Origin: Clavulina sp. PMI_390
Lineage: Eukaryota > Basidiomycota > Agaricomycetes > Cantharellales > Hydnaceae
Assembly: GCA_015039315.1 (NCBI GenBank)
Contig: WIDE01000022.1
Coordinates: forward strand, 117,223 to 162,926
Length of the DNA stretch: 45,704 nt
Reading direction: 5' to 3'
The notes beneath the pieces were generated by a model. That model was given only the letters and a program-made list of their open reading frames with translations, had not been told where the DNA came from and did no database searches. Shown here piece by piece: positions 21,348 through 32,753 of the stretch. The translations under genes were made by a program, and so were the position numbers. Positions within the stretch are counted from its first letter, which is position 1. Each line of letters begins with the position of its first letter.

Positions 21348-24300
21348 ATGCGAATAACTCTCTTACTATGTTTGGCCCTCTCGGCACTCTCTGAAGCTCT
21401 GCCAGATGCTATTCAAGATTGGCACAAGCCACTGACTGGAATTCCAATCACCAAGACGCGTAGTCTTGCGCCCCGCTTCCATCGACGACAGGAAGGGCGA
21501 AAAACGGAATCACACATATATGTGGCATCTGAGAAAAACGTACTTGCTGCTTTGCACCCAACCTACGGGACTGTCGGTTTGTCTATTCCACCACCAGTAT
21601 TCTTTGCCTATTCTTAGCGTGGTAATTTGGGCAGTTTGGAGGCACCTCTACGATGATGCAGACCGCCTCGTAAACTTCAGGGCATTTGGCTCATGTGAGT
21701 TTATTCTCTCAAGTTGAAATAATCCCTGCTCTGATATAGCTTTCTAGATGTGGCCAGTTTGTCAGGGCCTGGTGGTGCCAACCTTCGCGTCATGGAAGCT
21801 ACTACTGGATACACTCTCCTGGATATCCCACAACACAATAGCTCAATTGCCAAGCTCTCCGAGCCTGCTGATATCGGAACGGACATTGTTTTCGTCCCCG
21901 ACATGTCAAGCGTGATTGCTCTGACCAACTCCAAGACTGTGCGGAGAGTATCGCTCACGGATGGTCATACCCTGTGGTCATGGACGGCCGAAGATGATGT
22001 GTGAGTATATTGGTTATTACCTGTGGTGAACAGTCAGCTCACTATGCTTATAGCTCGTTAAACGTCCATTCTCGACTCGTACGAGATCCCAACTACGTAT
22101 ATGTGATTTCCATGTCAAAGTCCTTCGCGAGCTATCAACTCCACATCACCGTCCTTGATCACGCCACTGGCAAATTGATCCATTCCTACCCCGCGCCTGG
22201 GAACCTGCCCAGGGGTCTGGACGATCTGCTCGTGATCGAGCATGCCTTGGAGCCATCTGTCGCTTGGCTCGAAAAGGGCGCTATCCAGTGGTTCGCACTG
22301 TCAAAACGAAAGGTTTCGACTATTCGGAGCAACAGTTTCCATCGCCTCATCGATGTTGGTCTCACAAACCACGGCATGTTTATTGCTGAGGGTCCTGAGA
22401 GTGCGACAGTCTATCGCTACCACTTTTCTGACAAGGGTGTGGAGCCTAGGCCGCTTTATGTCTTTACTCAGACAGTATGAAAACTTGGCTTATCCTTTTT
22501 TCAGAGTTACATCTAATAATTGTTTTGGACATAGGGAGCAGACCAGACCCAGTCGCCGTCCACATTCAGTGGTGGCATCGACAAAGAAGATCTGCCGTAT
22601 GTTTCTCGAGTTTTCTACTCGTTCGCTGCGCAGGTATGATGCATTTTTGCCGTGATTCCCCTTCAGCTCATCACCCACCCGTGTATTAGAGTGCTGGCAT
22701 AATGCTCTACGCTCCACATGGCTCCAACGGCACTGGGTTGGTAACAACCTCTGCCTTGACCCATGATGCCACGAACCAGGGAATCATTACCCACGTACGT
22801 CGATACCGGCATGGAGCAAAAGCGACAACTAATGTTCGGAGGGCTTTTTCTCCCATATAGGTAGCCTTGGATGTCGCTCCCCTCCCAGATGGGAAATACC
22901 TCACTCGTGCGCTGCTGACCAACACTATTGGTGCCATCCAGTTGTGGAAAGGCCATGAGCTGATGTGGACTCGGGAAGAAAGCCTGTCAGCCCTGGAGGC
23001 CGTTACCTTTGTGGACCTCCCAGGCGAAGTCTTGTTCGGCAAATCTGGCGCCAGTGCTCGCATCAACGCAATAATTAGGAAGCTGACGCGTCTCAGCAAT
23101 GACTTGATTGAGTTCTCCAAGGTATGTCATCGAAACAACAGTTGAATGTGATTGCACTTCAGCTCAGAATGCTTCGATATGGCCCACAGAAAGCTGCGGC
23201 GTACACCAACGAGCAGTTGATTATTTTCATCTCGGGTCGTGCGCCTCCTGCCAAGCCTGTCGAGCCCACCAACGAGTTTGCAGTAGTGTCGGATACGCCC
23301 ACCTCACTTGCTCGTGACGCATTCGGTTTCCGAAAGATAATCGTGGCTGTTTCCTCTGCAGGCAAGATCTTTGGTATTGACTCTGCAAGTGGTAAAATCT
23401 TGTGGTCTCGCATCCTCGCCCTGGACCTCGGGAGACTCATCCAGAACCCCAATCTGAGTGTCGTCAAGAGCGTCTTGGATGGTGCAATTTCGCCTGTCGT
23501 CGCTGTAATCGCAAACAGAGCGGATGGGAAGGTACTTGTTTACTCTTCCATCTCAACTTCGCACACTCATTGGCTCACTAAAGTGATACTTCGGCATAGG
23601 GAACTGTTGTTGTTCATCTCGACGCAATGACTGGCCAAGTCCAAGTACCAGAGGTTATGCCCCCATATTTTGCTTCCCAACCAACCGCCAAACTGTTCTC
23701 CATCTCGTCTCAAAACCGTTCACTTGCTCTCATTAGCAACGATAATAAGGTACGTCATGCATATCCAAGATTTCGATGGAACTGCTTGGGCTAAGCTATC
23801 CTCCAGGCCGCAGTGTATCCTCATGCGCCTGCGTCTCTATCTTCACTGCCTGCGAACGTTTATTTCACCAAGGTCTCTGGCCTTCCATTCCCCAACAAGC
23901 TTTCGGGTTACACCGTCGAACTTGGCAGTACTGCCTCTGCAGGAAAACTGGCATGGACTCTGCCCTTTGGTTCTGGCGAAGCCATCGACTACACCTTCCG
24001 CCCCCCGAAGGATGCTGTTGCCTCACTTGGCAAAGTTCTTGCTGACAGAAAGACTCTGTACAAGTATCTCAACCCTCACATCGTGGGCGTTGTCACTCGA
24101 GCTGTCCAAGGGGAATCACATGGCGTTTACCTGGTTGATGGCGTGACCGGCGCGATTCTCTACCATGTCAACGTTCCTTCTTCAGGTGGACGGCTGCTTG
24201 CTGCTATGGCAGAAAACTGGCTTGTATTTGCCTACGAGGCCTATGGCGATGCCGTTCCAGAGGACCAAGCTAAAGGACAGCGGATAGTGAGCGTGGAGCT

Positions 24301-25038
24301 CTACGAGGGATACGTGAGGAACGACAAGACTCGAAGGTTTGTGGCTTTATCTTAGCGACTGCATTCATACTCATAATACTGCCCTGCAGCTCTGAGATCT
24401 CCAGTCACTCACCCGACATGGAACGCTTGACAGCGTATCAGCACTCTTTCCTCTTGCCATACAGCATAACATCGCTTGGTATGACCTCGACGAAATACGG
24501 GATTTCTACCAAAGAAATCATTGGTAAGCACATTTTTGTTCCCGTCATGTCGAGTTGATTTTGAAGACTGCGACCAGTCTCCACTACAAAGGGCCAGATC
24601 CATACTATCCCAAGACAGATGTTGGACCCTCGACGGCATCAGGAGAAACCATCAGCTGCCGATGGCGAGGAATGGCTCATCGCATACGATGCGGTGATTG
24701 GGGATGATCCTCGTCGGGTCATCTCCCGAAAGTTCGACGTATGTCCATCAAGGAAAAGTCTTACGCGACATGAAGAATTAACCTTTTGTGCTGGTCAGGT
24801 CTATGGCACTACCGACATTGTCACGTCCCCAGCACTGCTCGAGTCGACATCTCTCGTGTTCACGCATGGTCTCGACCTTTTCTTCAGCAAGACGGCCCCA
24901 TCAGGGACCTTCGACTTGCTTAGCCAGTCGTTCAACAAGGTCCAATTGATCCTGATCATTGCTGCCCTTGGTGGGGGCATCATGGTTACTCGGCCGATCG
25001 TTCAGCGAAGACAACTGAAGCAGCAGTGGTACTCGTAA
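21348..25038 (+). CDS. emc1: ER membrane protein complex subunit 1 (EMC1)
   Basis: Predicted 1003 aa from thirteen exons (21348-21576, 21635-21694, 21748-22000, 22054-22474, 22535-22633, 22690-22794, 22861-23121, 23163-23531, 23600-23749, 23807-24336, 24390-24523, 24578-24738, 24799-25038). It opens with a signal peptide (MRITLLLCLALSALSEALP), then a PQQ-like beta-propeller lumenal domain (YVASEKNVLAALHP; VVWRHLYDD). The C-terminal EMC1 domain (DUF1620) is clear: DRKTLYKYLNPHIVGVV, VSTTKGQIHTIPRQMLDPRR, PALLESTSLVFTHGLDLFF, SFNKVQL. A single transmembrane helix (LILIIAALGGGIMV) and short cytosolic tail ending QQWYS close it. EMC inserts tail-anchored and polytopic membrane proteins in the ER. 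The last intron (24739-24798) is 60 nt and stop-free, so retention would keep frame. The other subunits are not in this window. Confidence 0.92.
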
Positions 25039-25143
25039 TGTGCCATCCACCCCGTTCAGTCACCTACTATCAATATCATAAAGGCTTCTATATTCCAATG
25101 ATATCCCAAATTATTGCATTGATGTGTGAGCGCCTCCTGCTAA

Positions 25144-27393
25144 CTAGAACTGATACAGCTGTAGACTCCAAGTCCCAGTTTCCGCCCTAGAATATAACAC
25201 CACTCTACCTGAGGGTTCATTCCAGACCAGTTGCACCCTGTGACCATCATATTCAACATCTAATGGCGCCAATATCGTCTTCCCTTTCTTGTCTATCGTT
25301 TGAGCCATGAGCGGCTTGTGAACTACTCTAAGTTCACCACCATCAAAGGATCTCGAGAGTTGAGACATGATATAGGGTGCTGCACCTGCGCCAGCAGATG
25401 TCATGGCGGTTATGACATGTGTTGGCCCATAGTGGATATCTGATGTCATGATTGGCCTCAAGCCACTGACATTGGTGCCATCTTGACGTCCTCGGTCCAG
25501 AATGTTAGGAAGCCAGCGACGGTTTTTGGGCAACTGAGCAGATGAGGAAGGATGCGGTGTGGTCGAGAACAGAGCTGAAGGGTATGGCCCTGGCTCAAAC
25601 CACGTAAACTCTAGAGGCCCACCCGGCGCAGAAGCGCCACTGCTTTCACGGCAATGTTGGGAGCCATGGGAGTGGATGTGAAGCGTCTGCCACGCGAGCC
25701 CAACAGGGCTCCACGTTTGTTCATAAACGGCAAAAGGAATAGTAATCTGTTGGTGGGATTTTTGGGTCTCCAAGCCAAGCGGGGTAAGCTGATTATGATA
25801 ACATCGATCGAGTGGAAACAATTCTAGCTCGCCAGGGTCAAATGCCCCGTCGATAGAATGAAATGGTTTTAGATCCTCCTCATAAAGAATAGAGGTATCC
25901 AGATCATCCGGGCCCATTGGTGGGGGGATGCTTGTACGAATCCGGATATACGGGTCCAGTCTTGGAGTGTTATTAGAGACATTCAGAGAGTATACCACCA
26001 CACCTCCATACTCAAACGAGACTATGAGGTATGAGTCGTCAAGGACGTTTAGCCGTGACAACGGCAAACGGTTCTATTATTCAATTGTAAGCTATTTTGA
26101 GTATCACCAGCAAGCTTGACAAGGGTGTGGTGGGCTTACAGATATCACAGCGTAGTATTTCTGTAAATTTGTGAGATCTAGAACCCTCAGGCAGCACCAA
26201 TCCGAACCGCGATCAATCTCCCTATAGATGAGGAATTTGCTGATGCATACGAAGTAATCTATGGTAACACCAGACGTTGGCTGAATAGAGTCGTAATGCA
26301 GTAGAGAGGGACGCTCGAATGTCGCGCTGGTATGCTCAAGAGTCTGAAATAGGATGGAGATCTGGTCGGGCTTCCTGATTTGTATGTTGTCGTGGTAAGA
26401 GTGCAGATGTATATCAGGGAAACAAAGTAGGACGATACTAACAGGATGAAACCAACCAAGCATACCCCGCGCTTCCCTCGGTACTCAAAGGTGTCTGCAA
26501 AGAGTGGGAGCGAGTAGGGACGGTCTTTGGGGAGCGAAACAGTCCAGATGCCATCGGGTAGTGGAGTTGTATAGCATTCGCCCGTGATTAAAGGGATGAT
26601 GCGAATTTGTTGTGCGAACCAAACGACAAGAAAATCGTCGCGCGATGTCAAGCAAGCCCCGATGAATGACGACCCGAAGGAGAAGTCATCAGAGCCAAGG
26701 ACCTTCTGGGAGTGCTGTGCAGTGGGCTCATCCTTGTTTAGCTGCGATTGTACTCGCATATAATGCCAGTAGAGGAGCTGGTATTCATTCAGGGTCTCGC
26801 TAGCAAATCCAGCTTGGCGAAGCAACTCGTGGGGACTCTGAGTTTTCCACCCCAAAGAAGTTCGAGTCGATGGGAGGGATCCATAAGCCATAGCTATACT
26901 AGGCTCCCTCCCGGTCCCAAAGGCGCCGTTTCCAGCTGAATATAATGTGTGGGAGCGAAGACGAGGAATTGAATGGTCGTCTGACACTGCCATGCGCCAA
27001 ACGCCATAGGTATTTGCGCACCTCCGAAGTATTTGACAGGTCTAGGGGAAGGAAGAGCAAGGACACTGTAGATTCAAACATAGAGTCAAAACTTTATCAT
27101 CTCACCTGACTAACTGATACGACATCGTTGGGCGTCAATGACTGGCTTAGGATGAGAATCAGGACATCTTCTGGAAGATGCTGTATTCGACCCGTTACTA
27201 GGTGATTTATTACTCCCTCAACTCGCGAACTCGAACGACGAGTCTGGGGTTCTAATTGCTGGTCCTTCGTAATGGGATCTGAGGTCTCATGAAATTGGGC
27301 GAGAGGTTTGGCATCCCAAGAACGTGATTCGGGATCGCCGGGATGGCGCGAACGCCGGGATATTGTGCTTCCGAAGGGCCAACGTACGCTCAT
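25144..27393 (-). CDS. F-box protein, WNE-motif family, copy 5
   Basis: Predicted 683 aa, the longest copy, from four exons on the minus strand (27106-27393, 26443-27041, 26140-26374, 25144-26073). Start MSVRWPFGSTISRRSRH is basic like other copies. The F-box core (IQHLPEDVLILILSQSLTPN) is split by intron 1 before TCQILRRCANTYGVW. Family landmarks follow: a KTQSPHE/YWHYMRV helical stretch, FLVVWFAQQIRIIPLITGE, GVCLVGFIL at the phase-2 intron, then DQISILFQTL, and after the third intron LDDSYLIVSFEYG. The C-terminus has LVWNEPSGRVVLYS and ends LQLYQF. It is convergent with emc1 (about 105 bp apart). The DLR motif seen in copies 1-4 is replaced by IIPLITGE here. Confidence 0.8.
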
Positions 27394-27667
27394 GATGAAT
27401 TTTTGGAGGTTTTCCAGGCGCAGAAGTGACGTTCCTGCTGTCCACAGAACCCAGCCAAGTGGCGATGCACTGGTCACGTCACAACGCCTTGGTCACTGCG
27501 GCCTCGAAGTCACGGCAGTAGCTGTGAATGCAGGAACGCACTCAGGGTGTTTTGACCCCCAGTAGGCCGCTATCCACCAGAGACTGATCTTGCGTACAGC
27601 CTGGGGGATTGTGCTGATATTAGTGTGAGGGGGTTTATATTAATAGTAATTAGGCGAAAGAGTGCGA

Positions 27668-28612
27668 TCACTTCAGCCGCTCCTCTACTAAACCCTTCAA
27701 CCTTCCCATAAGTTCCTCATTCCCAATACTCCCTGCGTAAGCAGGCGGTATGCTCGTGTTGAATGCCTTCAAAGCCTTCCCCATCAAAGCATTCACATTT
27801 CCATGCGCACGCTTGCCCTGAGCCTCCATCCCAGGTTGTGCTGCAGGTGAAGCTACTAATACAGATGACACAGCGTCGGCAAGGTATTTGTTGATCTCGT
27901 CGGCGGTGAGGGGAGGTGGAAGGAAGGAGTTCAGGAGGGTGATTTCGGACTCCTCTTTGGATGCGAGGTCTGCACGGGAGGCAGAGGTGAATTGGGCCGC
28001 AGCGTCGGTCTACAAACAAGGAAGATGATATTGATTGGAATGGAAGGCAAGCGAGGAGCGCAAGCAATCCGGCATTCATGACAGAAGGAGCAGATAGAGA
28101 TGGACACATAGGAATAGGTCGGTCAGCGCTCCCAACAGCATTCCCCTCATGCATCCAGCACTCACGCGTTTAGCGACACCTTTACGAATAACCCCATACA
28201 CGGCTGCCTCATCGAGCCCTTTAGCATGGGCCTTTGTCTTCTCCAAGTTTGTTGCCTCGGCCAAGATTGACTATGTGCCACAGAAAGTCGCTCGGTTACA
28301 ACGAACTATTGGTCTAGTCACAAACTCACCCTGATGACAGTAGAGGCGGCAGTATTTTTCGATTTCATCGCATTCTTAAGCTCGGATTTGAGCTTGGCAA
28401 GTATCTCTACCTGACTAGGTGCTGCCGAAGGAGAAACATTTTGCCCTGAGCGATACCTTGGTTCAGTACTTGCATTATGCGGGAGGAGAAAATATGGGAT
28501 GCGCACAAACCGGTCGGCTATACGAAAAATTCCTTCTTGAAGAAACGAGAAGCCTCGTTGAGGAAGAGGCTGAAGAGGAAGCCAAGAAACGCGAAGAGGC
28601 AAGTCTGAACAT
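27668..28612 (-). CDS. aim41: YqeY-like mitochondrial protein (Aim41 family)
   Basis: Predicted 224 aa from four exons on the minus strand (28524-28612, 28330-28468, 28166-28270, 27668-28009). The first ~30 residues (MFRLASSRFLASSSASSS, then RRNFST) are Arg/Ser-rich with no acidic residue, a typical mitochondrial presequence; this decides the start, which is outside the longer open frame. The rest is a complete YqeY domain: ILAKLKSELKNAMKSKN, STVIRSILAEATN, VYGVIRKGVAKRTDAAAQF, ESEITLLNSFLPPPLTADEI, and a C-terminal MGKALKAF...RLKGLVEERLK. Related domains form the C-terminal part of GatB amidotransferase subunits; Aim41 is a mitochondrial protein of unclear role. The 156-bp intron 28010-28165 is long for this window. 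Confidence 0.87.
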
Positions 28613-29003
28613 GTTCGTGTCGAAAACTCGTGGATCACGTGTCTGAGATCGCCGAGTTGCTGAGCTTGAGAATGTTACAATTGTGCCAAGGTCTCTCTAG
28701 CATTGGGGGACGAAATACATGGTATATATAAATTTCGCTCCTTGGATGACCTAGCCATCCACCGCCAATTTATGCACCCTCGCAAGTATGAGGCATTGTG
28801 CGGGAAACTTTCGATAAGTGAATGATCCTGAGAATATATCGCCACTCTAAAGCTCGAGATATGTCAGGAAGCTCATCATGACGTGCGAGGCTCTTATGCA
28901 TCCTTGGATTCATACACAATCGGTCTACGTGACACGACGTAATGTAATACCACAGCGTGGTTTTCATTGTGCCAGGTGAGTATTGCCTCCTACTAGTGGC
29001 ATT
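28613..29003. other. intergenic spacer
   Basis: About 390 bp upstream of the YqeY gene and downstream of the cyclotransferase gene, both on the minus strand. A TATATAAA-like stretch near 28722-28730 is visible but its use is unknown. Nothing coding seen. Confidence 0.4.
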
Positions 29004-29630
29004 TTAAGCGCTATCCTGCGGGTGTTGTATCACCCTTGGCTTCGCAACTTCATCCAACTCCTCATTTCCCTTCTCCGGTATGAACCCCCTCAAGAACTTG
29101 TCGAAATACGACTTTGGTATGCCCTTTGCAATCCCATCCCTGATGCCCATGCCCATACGGTAAATATATTCCTCGCGCGGTTTCCCCTCCGTGATGCGTT
29201 TCACATCCACATAGACCAGTGCATCAACCTCCTCCGACCCAATATCGGTACTCACATCGGGGATGATTGGGACACCAGCATCGTCGACCTTGCGTCCATC
29301 CCAGAGACGTACACGCATGTATTCTTTGATGTATTGGAATGGGACACCCTCGTTGATGTCGAGTGTTTCTTCGTCTATTTCGGCAAGATCGTAGGCCAGC
29401 CCGAAAACATGGTTGCCTTTATCATCAGCGGAGTTTGGGTCGGATGGGACAATGGTGGCAACCCCACGCTGATTGATGATGAAACGCCAGCCATCAAGGC
29501 GCGCAACGCCGATATATGGGCTGGAGGGACATCGGAGGCTCATCTGGTGTAACCACAGATTGGAACCATAACCGAAGTATAGAGATCTGAATTTGGGGGG
29601 AGCAGAGGTTGGAGTTGACTCAGAAGCCAT
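29004..29630 (-). CDS. gamma-glutamylcyclotransferase-like protein
   Basis: A single uninterrupted 208-aa frame, one of two unspliced genes here. It starts MASESTPTSAPPKF; the open frame extends nine codons upstream but without an ATG. The substrate-binding loop YFGYGSNLW (about residues 18-26) and the catalytic Glu in LDINEGVP (about residue 94) define the GGCT fold. GWRFIINQRGVATIVPS and VFGLAYDL are also typical. The enzyme converts gamma-glutamyl amino acids to 5-oxoproline and the free amino acid, in cytosolic glutathione turnover. The product is close in length to human GGCT (188 aa). It is divergent from pct1 with a 456-bp spacer. Confidence 0.88.
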   Translation of the reverse strand: MASESTPTSAPPKFRSLYFGYGSNLWLHQMSLRCPSSPYIGVARLDGWRFIINQRGVATIVPSDPNSADDKGNHVFGLAYDLAEIDEETLDINEGVPFQYIKEYMRVRLWDGRKVDDAGVPIIPDVSTDIGSEEVDALVYVDVKRITEGKPREEYIYRMGMGIRDGIAKGIPKSYFDKFLRGFIPEKGNEELDEVAKPRVIQHPQDSA

Positions 29631-30086
29631 CGCGCTATTGGTTGATAGCAGTTTCAATGTATTATTGAGTCGGGACTGTAACAGAAAATAAGCTCTGCAA
29701 TTTTCCGCATCAATTTTTGTCCGATGCTTTCCTTAATGGTGCAGCAAAGCAGAGAACTGACGGAATTGTGCAATAAAGCCTCTGGATTGAGCTTGGTATG
29801 ATAGACCAGCGCTATGGCCCCCACCCCAACAAGTGAGCTCGAAGCTTGTTAGCAATAGTGGCTGATGATGCCCCAATGACGGCGATCCTTATATGCTTGC
29901 GCTCTGCCCGCCTTGAGGCTGGGGTGTGTGGTCGTGTTTGTCCCGTTCAGTCCCAGCCATTCATTTCGTCATAGTACTTGTTCTCATCGACACCGATCGC
30001 GTCCCTGGTGCCTTTGCATCTCTGCTCATCGCCCGAGACATTCTGCATAAACCTAGCCAATCCTACTCGATCCAGTGCCTTCCAAT
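29631..30086. promoter_or_regulatory. shared upstream region of the cyclotransferase and pct1 genes
   Basis: 456 bp between two divergent start codons. Short open frames (for example 29926-30243) overlap here but lack coding character and are probably 5' leader. No specific site could be assigned. Confidence 0.35.
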
Positions 30087-32328
30087 ATGGACGATACGCC
30101 AAGTGTCGTTGGATCACGCGCAAAAGCCCCACATCTCAAGAAATTTGGGAACTCGAAGCACTCTTCTCAACTTTCTGTTGACTCTCCATTATATGACGCG
30201 TACGTGTTTTCAAAGGCATCATTGTATCTCTAGTAATGCTTAAACTTTCTTTCGCTCTCTGTGCTCCAGCTCAGAAGAGGATAATACCGACGATGGATCT
30301 GCGACTAGGGTGTCTCAACCTTGGACGCGAACGGGTCAGCCACCTCCAGGATCATCTTCAATCATTCAAGGGGGCAAGCAGAGCTATACTCGCTCCGCAA
30401 ATGCCATTGGCAGGGGTGCAGGACCCGTTGCATCCAGTCGATTGGCACACGTGTCGGCAGGCGAGATGGACAGCGGTGTGGACAGCCCTACATACGATGG
30501 CGACGTTGAGATGAATACGGCTGTCCCATCATCCAAACAATCGACTGCGACACTCTCTCCATCGTCCATCAAGGGGGGTGCTGCCCTACCCACAGTCAAC
30601 ACCAATGTGAACCCCATCCCAAGTGCTGCCACGGCCGTTCCAGGCCTCCAGCTCGAAATGCCATCAAGCGCAGACAGCACGAGCAGCGCGATTCCATCTG
30701 GAGTCGCGAGATCACATCCACAACTGCAGATTGTCGCGTCGCTCAATGCGCTCGCGGGCCCGACCATAACAACTCCGTCCTCACCCGTGTCTTCTCTCTA
30801 TCCCGATCCACCGTCTTCTGCCCCTTCCACCCCTTTAGATCTCTCCGACGACGACGTTTCTCTTTCTGGCCCTGCATTAACAGGCTCAAGAGATCCCTCT
30901 ACCCCATTCGTCAGACCTGCTCCCCTAGGCGGAGCCATGACGAATACGCCGACTTCTGGCAACCACGCTAGCGGTGCAAAAGGAACGACGCCCAAATTCA
31001 CCTCCCCTAACCTTCCTTCTACTGCACCCCCTGATGCTGCTACAGTTGAATATGACGAAAACGCCCTTGGCGAAGGCACTCTTGTGAATCCTTCCATGCT
31101 CAGCGTGGACGACATCCGTGTATTCGTTGCAAAGGCAATTGAGGGCGAGGAAGAGCGACCATACAAAATCAATCCCCCTCCAGTGGACAGGCCTGTAAGA
31201 ATCTATGCTGATGGTAAGTCTACCGATCTTCCAATCTCTGAGTGCAATTTTGTGGCACTTTTTCTATCGCGCGAGCTGTATTCGACGATATGTCGGTGTC
31301 GGTCACCGCTTCCCCAAAATTTCTCAAGATGCGTATTCATATTGGGGAAACGGGGGCATTTACAGCAGATATGCCTCCACGTTCGTCGCGTCCTTGCGAA
31401 TTGATTCGCTGACCTCTATTGCTCTTTTGTATTGCGCTTCTTCTGGGTCAACGCGGGGTAACAAATATGCCACCGTTTAGGTGTCTACGACATGTTCCAC
31501 TTCGGGTGAGTTTTAACTTGCTCTTATACCGCATGAAAACTGCGTGTTCCTAACATTCAGTTGAATCGGATCCTCCCCTCATGTTCCATGGATGAAATTT
31601 CCCCGACTCTCCTAACCTAACACTTGATGTATACTTGATGTACCCTGCTTTTTTGGGACTCCACTAGACACTCCCTCCAACTCCGCCAAGCCAAGCTCGC
31701 TTTCCCATCTGTGCATCTCCTTGTTGGCGTCTGCTCTGACTCCCTCTGTATCACTCACAAGGCACGCACGGTCCTCTCGCACTACGAGCGTCTTGAGTCG
31801 GTCCGCCACTGTCGCTGGGTTGATGAGGTCGTGCCTGAGGCGCCGTGGGTGATCGATGAGGAGTTTGTAGAACGGCATGGAATCGATTACGTTGCGCATG
31901 ATGAAGAACCGTATGCGGACGCTAGTGGAAGTGGGGATATCTATGGTTTCTTGAAGCGGGCAGGTGCGTAGTCGACTTTTGCTATTGCCTCTTCCTAATA
32001 CGCTACTGATGCGATCTTCACATGTAACCCCCAATCCTTCACTGATACAGGAAAATTCCTTCCGACCCGCCGCACTCCTGGCATCTCTACCTCGCATCTC
32101 CTTGAACGTCTGGTCTCGCGCTATCGCCTCGGCGATTTCGATGGTAAGCTCGAGAAGATCGGACACGGCGAGCTCAGTGCAAGAGGGAGTGTGTACGACG
32201 ATAGCAGGCCCGCGAGTCGGATGAGTTCCAGGCCTCCTATGCCGCCCACCCTGGTTCCCGCAGGAGGAGTAGGTGGCACTTTGAGCCCGTTGACCCCTCA
32301 CAGTCCACCAGGCGAGAGGGAAAACTGA
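30087..32328 (+). CDS. pct1: choline-phosphate cytidylyltransferase
   Basis: Predicted 551 aa from five exons (30087-30199, 30270-31213, 31481-31505, 31668-31963, 32051-32328). Residues ~1-340 are Ser/Pro/Thr-rich and probably disordered. The catalytic core follows: VRIYADGVYDMFHFGHSLQL contains the CTP-binding HxGH (HFGH), then LLVGVCSD, RAESVRHCRWVDEV-type SVRHCRWVDEVVPEAPW, DYVAHDEEPY and the GISTS signature. It makes CDP-choline from CTP and phosphocholine, the rate-limiting step of the Kennedy pathway; the protein works at nuclear/ER membranes. The third exon is only 25 nt and encodes VYDMFHF plus split Gly codons. Two introns are long for this window (267 and 162 bp). The tail after the core is Pro/Ser-rich; a membrane-binding amphipathic helix is not obvious. 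Confidence 0.92.
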
Positions 32329-32753
32329 CGCATGATTGCCTCGTTCGTGAACCTAGCCCGTGCACCGAAAACGACCGCGACTAGCTTCCTTTCCAGTCCC
32401 GTCGTACCCGCCATTCTTCGGCGTTGCCAGTTCTCCTTGTATAATACCCTTTCCTTTACTGCTTCTTCCTTACTCTAACTGCAAAAGACAAGAATTGAGA
32501 TGGATGGATACATTATATCATACACGATCTAGCTATAGACAGGAGATACAGGCATGAGTCATATGTGGAATGTTGATAAACGAGTAGAGATAAGTCTGAG
32601 TTCGTAGCAAGTAAAATGAAAAACGGGAATAGCAAGAGTCATGAGTAGAGTGAGATCATCGAGAAAATAGCCAGAATCAGAAGCGTCCATGAGCGCGAAA
32701 AAGGTGAAAAAGGGATCAGCGATCCACAGTCCGTGATGCCAGAGTGAGATCGT
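32329..32753. other. convergent 3' spacer between pct1 and rnr1
   Basis: About 425 bp holding the 3' untranslated ends of both genes; A-rich runs on each side fit polyadenylation regions. Nothing else recognised. Confidence 0.45.

Noticed and set aside
28983..29552. 189-codon plus-strand frame
   Set aside because: Antisense to the gamma-glutamylcyclotransferase gene, which carries the catalytic motifs.
29631..29657. Upstream start for the cyclotransferase gene
   Set aside because: It would need a TTG start; the ATG at 29630 fits the usual family length.
31612..32301. 229-codon minus-strand frame across pct1
   Set aside because: Runs through the cytidylyltransferase exons and an intron on the other strand; the sense reading is conserved.
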